64,000 nucleotides of DNA from positions 1,736,001 through 1,800,000 of the forward strand of contig NZ_LT670848.1 in the NCBI RefSeq assembly GCF_900142975.1, written 5' to 3'. The notes beneath the pieces are model-generated. The model did not search any database and had not been told where the DNA came from. It worked only from the letters and a program-made list of their open reading frames with translations. The position numbers were made by a program, and so were the translations under genes. Origin of the DNA: Salegentibacter salegens. GTDB taxonomy: Bacteria; Bacteroidota; Bacteroidia; Flavobacteriales; Flavobacteriaceae. Below, in pieces: positions 26,422 through 35,700 of the stretch (its first letter is position 1; every line of letters begins with the position of its first letter).

Positions 26422-27417
26422 TTAAGCTACACTTTTAACATAAGGTTGCTGTCTTTTAATGACGGCACAGATCCTATGTACGAGTTTATTCCTTACATTG
26501 TTTACAATAAGCATTTTATTCTTTCCTTCTCCAACTTTCCTTTCAAAATAATCCCTAATCTCGGGATCATGGTTGATCGCTGCCAAAGCACTCATATGCA
26601 GATGTTTTTTAAGTGTTCTGTTTGCCATTGGATGTACTCTAGATTTACGGTTTATAGAAGAGCCAGAGGTATAATCAAAAGGCACTACACCACAATAACA
26701 GGCAAGTTGTTTTGGATTGTCATATTTGGTGAAAAAGCTAGTAAATATGGTAAAATGGAGTGCGGTAATACGTCCTATACCTGTAACGGAAGTTGCCAAT
26801 CCGACGGCTTTGTTAAGCTTGTCATCGGAAAGTATGAGTTTGTTGATTTCACCTTCAATACGTTTAATTTCATCAACAAGAGTTTTATTGATTTTTTTCA
26901 AGTTCTTTTTAGCAAGTTTTCCTATTTCAGGAGAGAAAAGCTCAAGTTCATTGGGATATTTATTGAGGTCTGCTTTTACGTTGACAAGCTGTCTTCTTAT
27001 TTTGAGGAGTATCTTCGCTTTTTCAAGCACCTCGGGGATAGGTTCATAGAGCTTCAAGTCCTGGAAGTTCTTAGAAGCATATTGTGCAATACGTTTGGCA
27101 TCTACCTTATCGTTTTTCCCTCTAAGCAGACCAATACTTCGAGTAATCTGAATAGGCATTTCTACACAAAAATGGGCTTGTTTCTCTACAAGTTTAGCAA
27201 TGATAAGTTTGCCATAAACACCTGTATGTTCCAAGCAGATAAGCGTGTCAAACAAAGAAATCTTTTGATTCTTGAGAAGTCTAATAAAAGCATTGGTTCC
27301 TTTTTTAGAGTTTTCGAAAACATACGAGGTAGTCCTTTCATCATGAATGATAGCCACATCGAACATTTTTTTCGATATATCTATACCGATAAAACAAGTA
27401 AAGTCCTGATTCTTCAT
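26422..27417 (-). CDS. IS110-family transposase
   Basis: A 331-residue DEDD recombinase. The RuvC-like N-terminal part has FIGIDISKKMFDVAII, CLEHTGVYGKLI and KNDKVDAKRIAQYA, supplying the acidic residues. The Tnp_20 C-terminal part has VTGIGRITA, ACYCGVVPFDYTSGSSIN with the candidate catalytic serine, and NRTLKKHLHMSALAA. Full length for the family with no lesions, so it may be active. Family members use a bridge RNA from the element's non-coding end to choose target and donor DNA. Confidence 0.95.
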   Translation of the reverse strand: MKNQDFTCFIGIDISKKMFDVAIIHDERTTSYVFENSKKGTNAFIRLLKNQKISLFDTLICLEHTGVYGKLIIAKLVEKQAHFCVEMPIQITRSIGLLRGKNDKVDAKRIAQYASKNFQDLKLYEPIPEVLEKAKILLKIRRQLVNVKADLNKYPNELELFSPEIGKLAKKNLKKINKTLVDEIKRIEGEINKLILSDDKLNKAVGLATSVTGIGRITALHFTIFTSFFTKYDNPKQLACYCGVVPFDYTSGSSINRKSRVHPMANRTLKKHLHMSALAAINHDPEIRDYFERKVGEGKNKMLIVNNVRNKLVHRICAVIKRQQPYVKSVA

Positions 27418-27700
27418 ACTAATTAGATTTTAAGAATTAGACCACGTATCCAGATAACCATCGAACCCCTAATAATAGGTCTTAAAACCTGAATTTCCAT
27501 TTGATGCCGGTCCGGAAATAACTGACAAGGGCTTTTATCAAATTAAGCATAAGCCCGAAGCTTTGTAGAGCATATAATTCGCCCTTATCAGTCTGGTCAT
27601 AGTTAACAATTATGGAGGGCTCTCCCCCGATAGAAAGTTAACTAATAAATAGAAAACTAAATATGGTAAAACCTCTATGAAAACTATGAATATAAAACTA
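27418..27700 (-). ncRNA. candidate bridge-RNA region of the IS110 element
   Basis: A 280-bp non-coding stretch lies directly upstream of the transposase start. It contains several short inverted repeats, for example GGGCTTTTATCA with a second GGGCTTATGC-type arm on the other strand, and a TGCCGGTCCGGAA segment. In IS621 and relatives the bridge RNA is encoded in this position. This is assignment by position and family; the RNA boundaries cannot be fixed by eye. Confidence 0.35.
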
Positions 27701-27708
27701 AGGGGTAG

Positions 27709-27738
27709 AGCAAGAGGGTAACACGCAGAGCGATGTTA
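27709..27738. repeat. right half of the REP-like repeat split by the IS110 element
   Basis: Bases 27709-27732 are identical to the 24-bp tail at 3542-3565 (AGCAAGAGGGTAACACGCAG and onward), and the next bases GTTA also match. See the hairpin half at 26361-26383. Confidence 0.6.
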
Positions 27739-27903
27739 AGTCGTCCTTTTCGTGAAATTTAATAGCAAAAGCTATGTTTTGGCAGCATCCTAAAGGATGT
27801 CTGGTTATGGACCTGCGTTTTTTTACTAAAAAAACTTGTCAGCCCTTTAAACACGAAGAAAAAATTAGTAAAAAATGGAAAAAAACAAAAAAAGGAGAGC
27901 TTC

Positions 27904-28413
27904 GTGACCTTCAAAATTAAAACTTCGGTAGCCAAACGCTTCCGAAAATTCAATAAGGATTTAGGACTTAGACAATCAGCAAGCTTGGATCTGATGCCGG
28001 ACTTTTTTGAAACTAACAGGCTCTCTCCTACCCAACACCTCGGTCCTAATATGAAATCCCTGGAAAACCACCTGGAGAAGAGGATCAATGCTTCTATTGC
28101 TATTGTAAGAGCTATTGAAAGTACTCAAACCAAACCTACACAAGCCATGCTTGCCGCCCTATTTGAAAGCCTGCCTGAAAAGGCAAAAAGGAAACTCCCT
28201 CCTTCTTTTGAACAAGCACTGCAGAATACCCTGGCCCATAAACCAATCACACCCCAATTGCCTGAATCCCTACCTGAGAAAAAGGATCTTAGAGAAGTCC
28301 TTAAAAATATAGAAATGGTGAAACCTACTTTCGGAAAACCTTACCTGAAAGTAAATATGGAATATGATGAGCTCAAATCTCTTAAATATAAATATCATGT
28401 ATATCACGATTAG
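27904..28413 (+). CDS. BfmA/BtgA-type mobilisation protein
   Basis: A 169-residue protein starting at GTG 27904 behind an AGGAG. The N-terminus FKIKTSVAKRFRKFNKDLGL is a ribbon-helix-helix-like DNA-binding start, followed by SLDLMPDFFETNRLSP, LGPNMKSLENHLEKRINAS and ESTQTKPTQAMLAALFES, all typical of flavobacterial BfmA-family proteins. Those proteins bind the transfer origin of mobilisable elements. The relaxase that usually follows is absent; a broken helix-turn-helix gene lies 67 bp downstream. It is a leftover of an integrated element. Confidence 0.75.
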   Translation: MTFKIKTSVAKRFRKFNKDLGLRQSASLDLMPDFFETNRLSPTQHLGPNMKSLENHLEKRINASIAIVRAIESTQTKPTQAMLAALFESLPEKAKRKLPPSFEQALQNTLAHKPITPQLPESLPEKKDLREVLKNIEMVKPTFGKPYLKVNMEYDELKSLKYKYHVYHD

Positions 28414-28479
28414 CGCTCAGAATTTTTCGAAAATACACAGGGAAAGCAAAGCGATTTACAAATCTGAAAACTACAAAAA

Positions 28480-28767
28480 ATGAGCGCCGTCAATTAAATT
28501 AGTCTCTTATACGAAGTATTACAAAAATTCACTGGTGACGAAAAGATATCGTCCTCACACCGCAGCTTATACATGGCATTTTTGATTTATGGAACCAAAA
28601 GCGCTTTCCTAAAACAATTATACTTAAAAGTAAACAAGTGATGGCATTAGCCAAAATACGTTCCAGAACGACCTACCACAAATTACTTCGGGATCTAACA
28701 AACTGGGGATATCTTAAATACCATCCTTCACTAGTCGTAAAGCCTGTGCCTGAAATTGGATACTGAA
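28480..28767 (+). pseudogene. broken helix-turn-helix regulator of a mobilisable element
   Basis: From ATG 28480 there is a stop after five codons, then ISLLYEVLQKFTGDEKISSS, HRSLYMAF. A one-base shift continues DLWNQKRFPKTIILKSKQVM, ALAKIRSRTTYHKLLRDLTN, WGYLKYHPS. This matches the winged-helix-like regulators usually found beside BfmA genes in Flavobacteriia (from memory of the family layout). Two lesions, so not functional. Confidence 0.65.
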
Positions 28768-28800
28768 AGCTGACGAAATAAAAAAAGATCTTTTTATTAT

Positions 28801-28832
28801 AAAACAAAAAGCCCTTTCATTACTGAAAGGGC
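28801..28832 (-). terminator. intrinsic terminator of the adhesin-barrel operon
   Basis: Stem GCCCTTTC/GAAAGGGC (28811-28832) followed on the minus strand by TTTTTGTTTT. It is 26 bp after the stop of the barrel gene. Confidence 0.85.
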
Positions 28833-28857
28833 ATATACTTATAATATCATAATATAT

Positions 28858-29748
28858 TTAAAATTGAAATGCATATTGAATTTTTATACCAAAAGCCAGG
28901 GACTTAACTTCATCTGACTCCTGTAATGCATTAATATCCCTCCGAGAGGATAACAAACTACCAAAGACAAAATCCGTCGGATTTTGAGCGTTGTAATCAA
29001 TAAGCCTTTTTCCGGAAGTATCAGGTTTAATATCATTTAATCCGTAATCAAGAAAAAGTCCCATATAGAGCGACTGGCTGTTTTCCAGCATCAGTTTTAC
29101 CCCGCTTTCCACATGGGCTACAAAGTTTGTTTTCAGGTCCAGTTCAGACTCAGTATTGTTTATAGCAGCAAATTCTCCAAATCCGGCAAATTCAGGACTG
29201 GTGAGTTCCACGTCATATTGAGGATAAAAGCCGCTGGTTTCAAGCGAAGTAGCCGAGCTTTGATATTCTGAAGTCAAAACTAAGCCTGCTTTAACTCCGG
29301 CAGCCGTATGAAACCTCACCGTACCAGAGGATTCATATTGAACCTGGAGAGGAATATTAAGAAAATACACTTCCTGATTTTCTGCAAAATTAGTAGCTCG
29401 GTATCTAAATTCGAACTCATCTGCTTCAGCATCCTGGGTCATAAAAGAACCCTGCACAGTGGGCAGAGAAATCGATCCTTCCATATACTGTAATTCGGCA
29501 CCTGTGCCAAGACTCCAATTTTCAGTTAAATAATAAGCATAATTAGCTCCCAGGCCAAAACCATTTTCCATTTCGCTGTCCTGCCCTAAAGCTTCATACT
29601 TTAGCTTCGAAAAAGATCCCTGCAGATAAAATGAGACTTCATTTTTAGATTGCGCTAAAGCCTCCCCATTTACACTAAAGAGAGCGAGTACTATAGCAAG
29701 TGCTAAAATAGCACTCTTAGCGGCTGCTTTGATATTATTAGTTTTCAT
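28858..29748 (-). CDS. outer membrane beta-barrel protein
   Basis: A 296-residue protein with a signal peptide (cleaved after GEALAQ). It has alternating strands ending KSLAFGIKIQYAFQF, an outer membrane C-terminal signature. It resembles the PorT/OMP_b-brl class (NEVSFYLQGSFSKLKYEA, GLGANYAYYLTENWSLGTGA). It starts 47 bp after the giant secreted protein on the same strand and shares its promoter and terminator. A role in anchoring or exporting that partner is inferred, by analogy with adhesin/SprF pairs, although this is not clearly a SprF homologue. Confidence 0.82.
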   Translation of the reverse strand: MKTNNIKAAAKSAILALAIVLALFSVNGEALAQSKNEVSFYLQGSFSKLKYEALGQDSEMENGFGLGANYAYYLTENWSLGTGAELQYMEGSISLPTVQGSFMTQDAEADEFEFRYRATNFAENQEVYFLNIPLQVQYESSGTVRFHTAAGVKAGLVLTSEYQSSATSLETSGFYPQYDVELTSPEFAGFGEFAAINNTESELDLKTNFVAHVESGVKLMLENSQSLYMGLFLDYGLNDIKPDTSGKRLIDYNAQNPTDFVFGSLLSSRRDINALQESDEVKSLAFGIKIQYAFQF

Positions 29749-29795
29749 ATATATGTTTAATCTTTTAAAGTAATTTTCAAAAAGTACAAAGCGCC

Positions 29796-32700
29796 TTATT
29801 TTATGATGAATTTGAGTGATTTACGAATATTCTTAGTTTCAATTTTAAGAATATAAACTCCCATTTCAAGATTGTATGGTAAGGCTATGCTTGTACTTTT
29901 GTTATTCGATTTCATTTGCTTAATAAGCATTCCGTTAAGATTATGTATTGAAAGATTCATAGTCTCAAGTTCGTCTTTAGGGAAATCTGCTAAAAGTTCC
30001 ATAGTTCCTCCAGAATTAACCGGGTTTGGTGCTAAAGCAACATTTAAAGAACTCCTTAACTGAATCGCAGAAGTACAGGTTCTTAAAAATTCTCCATCCT
30101 CAGTTTCCATTACCACGTAGTAAGAACTATCAGCGTTCAGTTGATCATCAGCATTATTCCCTGCGGAATAGTATTGACCATTTCCGATCACAGACCCATC
30201 TTTATACCAACGGTAACTTACAAATTTGTACCCACCATTGGTTTCTGGGTTATTATTGACCAGTAACACATTATTAAACTTCTGAACAACGATATCCTCG
30301 AAATTGAAATTCTTCTCTACGGTAATGTTATAGGTTCTTGTAATATTTCCATCTCCAGAAATCACTGTCACCACTTCCCGGTAGATTCCAGGGGCCGGCG
30401 TGCTTATAGTAAAACTACTGCTCCGATCGATGGAAGAACCTCCATTTTGTTCAATTTCTATTCTAACCTCATCCTCTGAACTCCCGCAACCAATGAGGTA
30501 ATATATTTCATCAGAAGGATTAGTATAGGTAGTCCCATTGATAACCGCACTATTCAAGCGGGCCTCACTACCAATTATAGTTAGAGTTCTTACTACAGGA
30601 GTGGCCGCTTCGTAGTTTTGGTTTCCTTCCTGAGTAGCTGTAATAGTGATTTGTCCCCCATTTAGAATTCTTACAAATCCTCGAGGACCAACTGTGGCAG
30701 CAGGATTTTCGTTCTCATAGGTATAAGAATACATTACCGGTAAGCCCGAAGTTGAAGTTGCATCTAATTGAAAATATTCATCTGTTAGTTGATCTAAATC
30801 TTCAAGTTCATTGAAAGTGATGCTTTGCGATGCTTTTTCAATTATCATATTCGCAGTTAGCTCAAGTTCATTATAGTTCTCCTGGCTAATTATTGCGATA
30901 ACCTCATAGTTTCCGGCATTGGCTTTCCCATTATTCTCGTAACTCACTTCAGCTCCTTCAGGAAGACCGCTTACTTCGATAGTTTTTGTACTTCCATCAT
31001 ACGTAAAAGTATCATCTTCAAAAGTTACTCCCATGATCTCTGCATTTTCAACTACTAAAGTCACCTCCTTAGAAGCAGACAGGTAATTGTCGGTTTCCGC
31101 TGAAGTAATAGCGACTCCATAAGTACCGGCATCGGTATAGCCTTGTGCAGGAGTATAAGTTAAAGCAGTTTCTGAATGGTTTAACGTGGCAATAACATTC
31201 TTTACAGTCCCATCATAGGTGAAAGTTTGAGTAGCTTCTGCCGTAATTACCGCTTCTGCCTTTTCGATAACAAGATCTGCAGTCAGGACTTTATCGTTAT
31301 AATTTTCCTGGCTTACTGTGGCTGTTACTTCATAAGTGCCTGCAACAGTTTGATCGTTATTCTCATAGCTTACAGAGGCTCCTTCAGGAAGACCCCTTAC
31401 TTCGATAGTTTTTGTACTTCCATCATACGTAAAAGTATCATCTTCAAAAGTTACTCCCGTGATCTCTGCATTTACAATTACCAAAGTCACCTCTTTAGAA
31501 GCAGACAAGTAATTATCAATTTCAGCTGAAGTAATAGTGACGCCATAAGTACCGGCATCGGTATAGCCTTGTGCAGGAGTATAAGTTAAAGCAGTTTCTG
31601 AATGGTTTAGCGTGGCAATAACATTCTTTACAGTCCCATCATAGGTGAAAGTTTGAGTAGCTTCTGCCGTAATTACCGCTTCTGCCTTTTCGATAACAAG
31701 ATCTGCAGTCAGGACTTTATCGTTATAATTTTCCTGGCTAATGGTGGCAATTACTTCATAAGTGCCTGCAGCTGTTTGATCGTTATTCTCATAGCTTACA
31801 GAAGCTCCTTCAGGAAGACCGCTTACTTCGATAGCTTTTGTACTCCCATCATAAGTAAAAGTATCATCTTCAAAAGTTACTCCCGTGATCTCTGCATTTT
31901 CAATTACCAACGTCACCTCTTTAGAAGCAGACAGGTAATTATCAGTTTCAGCTGAAACAGTAGTGACTCTATAAGTACCAGCATCGGTATAACCTTGCTG
32001 AGGAGCATAAGTCAGTGAAGTTTCTGAATGGTTTAGCGTAGCAGTAACATTCATTACACTACCATCATAGGTGAAAGTCTGAGTAGCTTCTGCAGTGATT
32101 GTAGCTTCGGCTTTTTCGATAACAAGATCTGCAGTCAGGACTTTATCATTATAATTTTCCTGGCTTACGGTGGCTGTTACTTCATAAGTGCCTGCAGTAA
32201 TTTGATCGTTATTCTCATAGCTTACAGAAGCTCCTTCTGGAAGACCGCTAACTTCGATAGTTTTAGTAGCTCCATCATAAATAAAAGTATCATCTTCAAA
32301 GGTTACTCCTTTGATCTCTGCATTTTCAATTACCAATGACACTTCTTTAGAAGCAGCCTGGTAATTGTCGGTTTCTGCTGAAGCAACAATTACCGTATAA
32401 ATATCCGCATCGGTATAACCTTGCTGAGGAGCATAAGTCAGTGAGGTTTCTGAATGGTTCAGCGAAGCTGTAATATTCTTTACAGTACCATCATAGGTGA
32501 AAGTCTGAGTAGCTTCTGCAGCAATTACCGCTTCTGCTTTTTCAATAACAAGATCTGCAGTCAGGACTTTATCATTATAATTTTCCTGGCTTACGGTGGC
32601 TGTTACTTCATAAGTGCCTGCAGTAATTTGATCGTTATTCTCATAGCTTACAGAAGCTCCTTCTGGAAGACCATTAACTTCTATAGCTTTTGTAGCTCCA

Positions 32701-35700
32701 TCATAAATAAAAGAATCATCTTCAAAAGTTACTCCCGTGATCTCTGCATTTTCAATTACCAAAGACACCTCTTTAGAAGCAGACAGGTAATTGTCAGTTT
32801 CGATAGCTGATACCGTAACAGGATAATTTCCCGCATTGGTATAACCTTGTTGTGGTGTATAGATCAAAGTAGCCTCATTATGATTCAGACTTGCTGTTAC
32901 ATTTTTGAGGTTACCATCATAAGTAAAGGTCTGTACCGCATCCGCTGGAATTACCGCTTCCGCCTTTGTAATGGTCAGTGTTGCCTCAAGCAAAGCCGTA
33001 GTATAATTAGGTCTTGTTACCTCCGCTGCAACTTCATAAATCCCTGCATTTGTTTGATCGTTATTACTGTAAGACACCGTAGCATCTGTTGCCTGACCTG
33101 TAACAACTAGTGACTTCGTTGTAGTATCATAGATAAAGCTTTTGTCAGCAAAAACCAGCTCAGTCTGTGTAGCAGGAGTGATCTCAAAATCACCTGAATC
33201 ATAAGTAAATATGTAATTTGAAATATCAAAACCAGCAGATCCTGTTGGTGATGAAATAATAAGTTCATCTGCATACATACCCACATCTGCGGTTGTACTT
33301 GCATCAATTCCAGTAGCTGATGCAACGCTAACCACATCGATCGACTCTCCGTTTGGCAATACGTTATCACCATCTATATCTTTAACTGTAAAAGCTTTGC
33401 CATCAAGCGTGAAAGTATTTCCATAGACCTTGCTTTGTTTTTGAGCAGTAAGTGTTATAGGTCTTGTATTTACAACCAAATCACCATCAGTATAAGAAAT
33501 CTCGTAGTTAGAAGCATCAAAACCAGCAGATCCTGTTTGCGATGAAATGACAAGTTCATCTGCATACTTTCCCACGTTTGCAGTTGTACTTGCATCAACT
33601 TCTGTTGCTGATGAGATGTTAACAGCATCGATCGATTCTCCGTTTGGCAATAAGCTATCACCATCTGTATCCGTAACTGTAAAAGCTGTATCATCAATTA
33701 TGGAAGTATTTCCATAGACCTTGCTTTGTTCTTGCGCAGTAATAGAGATAAGTCTTGCATTTACAACCAAATCACCATCAGTATAAGAAATGTCGTAGTT
33801 GGAATCATTAAAACCAGCAGATCCTGTTTGCGATGAAATGACAAGTTCATCTGCATATGTTCCCACATCTGCTGTTGTACTTGCATCAATTCCTGTAGTT
33901 GATGAAATATTAACAGCATCGATCGATTCTCCATTTGGTAATACGCTATCCCCATCTATATCTTTAACTGTAAAAGCTGTATCGTCAAGCGTGAAAGTAT
34001 TTCCATAAACCTTGCTTTGTTCTTGAGCAGTAAGGGTTATAGGTCTTGCATTTATCACCAAAGTTGCCTCAAGTATCTCTGTAGAATAATTAGGACGGGT
34101 TACCGTCGCCTTTACCGTATAGGTTCCCGCATCCGTTCTGTCGTTATTGTCATAAACCACCATTGCATCTTCTGCTTCTCCTGTAACTTCAAGTGACTTC
34201 ATCTCCCCGTCGTAAGTAAAGCTATTGTTAGCCAGTATAAGTCCTGTTTGCATCGCTGCAATTATTTCAAAATCAGCTGAAGTATAATTTATTAAGTAAT
34301 TTGAGCCTGCAGTTAAGTTCCCTTGTTGTATAGCGTAATCACCAACATCTTCACCGGCGACTCTGCTTAATGCGCCAGTTAAAATATTTCCATCCTCTCC
34401 TGCCACAAATCCTGTGGTGGTATAGGTAAACACGGGATCTTCATTTCCAAAGACCTTGCTCCGATCAGAGTCTGCCGTAACTGTTAGATCAGCTGGACTT
34501 ATATCTGCCGAAAGTGTGGGTTGTACTAACGTATATTTTGCTGAATCAGGACCAGCTAAACTAAAACCTGTAGTAATTATTGCTATACCTGTATTCACAT
34601 TTGCACTTGAAAAGTTATATATTGAGGTTCCAGATAGATTAACCTCATCGCCTGCAACAACACCAGTCAAAGCAGCAGTTCCACTAACTGAAGCATCGGT
34701 TGTACCGTCATAAATCTTATTAACTCCTGTTAATCCGGGGATAGAAAGTTCAATGCGAGAATCCACTAATACGTTAGCTGTTGCTTCAATATTATTTAAG
34801 GTAAGATTTACATCATTTGATGCTGCATCTTGAATAGTACCACCATTTGTTGCTAATGTTCCAACTTCTATTCCATTTGTATCAAGTTCACCAGCTTGAA
34901 TTGTATATCCAAACACCAAAGTGCCAGTGCCAGATCCACCTTTATATAAAGCCTGTCGAATGTTTGAACCAACTGTAATGGCGAGTTTCGGAGACCCTGT
35001 TAAATTTACATTTTCATTAAAATTCACCTCAAAATTCAGATCCTGTCCTACCGCATATGTATCATCGGCTGGAGCAGCTACAGAAGTTACAGAGGGATTA
35101 GTAGTATCTACAAAAACAGAAGAAGTTGAACCTACACTATTTAAAATTAAGTTAGCGTTATTCCCAGCAGCATCTTTTATAGTCCCACCGGCTGTTACAA
35201 GTGAACCCACTTCGATACCATCATTATCTGTTTCACCAGCTTGTACCACATATCTAAATGCAACTACAGTATTTCCACTTCCCATTATATAGGATGCCTG
35301 TCTTGTAACTCCTCCTATATTAATGGCTAGTTGTGGTGTTCCTCCCGTGGTTATAATATCAACAGCTTCACTAAAGGTTATATTGAAGTCAATATTTTGA
35401 CCTTCTTTATAGCTTCCGTTTGAGGGTACAGCAACACTTACTATTACAGGTGCGATGGCCTCTACCAATACTCCCGTAGTGGTTCCTACACTATTTAAAG
35501 TAAGGTCGGCATCATTTGTAGCTGTATCTTTAATGCTTCCTCCATTTGCTATTAAGCTCTCAATGGCAATACCATCATTATCAAATTCACCACCCTGCAC
35601 CGTATAACCAAAAACTAATGCCGATGTACCAGAACCACTTTGATAGGTAGCCGTACGAGTATTTTCTCCAACAGTAATGCTAAGTTGGGGAGATCCGGTT

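Larger units (their letters stand above)
26384..27708 (-). mobile_element. IS110-family insertion sequence (approximate ends)
   Basis: Contains one transposase gene (26422-27417) and a roughly 290-bp non-coding part upstream of it. IS110 elements lack long inverted repeats and usually make no clear target duplication. The ends given are therefore those implied by comparison with the uninterrupted repeat at 3512-3571: hairpin on one side, AGCAAGAGGGTAACACGCAG tail on the other. The true ends could differ by tens of bases. Confidence 0.65.

Noticed and set aside
26410..27426. 338-codon plus-strand frame covering the IS110 region
   Set aside because: It is the antisense of the IS110 transposase, which has all its catalytic motifs; the plus-strand translation is Phe/Ile/Cys-rich with no domain.
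31227..32810. Series of ~100-codon plus-strand frames at a 426-bp period
   Set aside because: They are antisense shadows of the tandem repeats of the giant gene; the periodicity comes from the repeat units.
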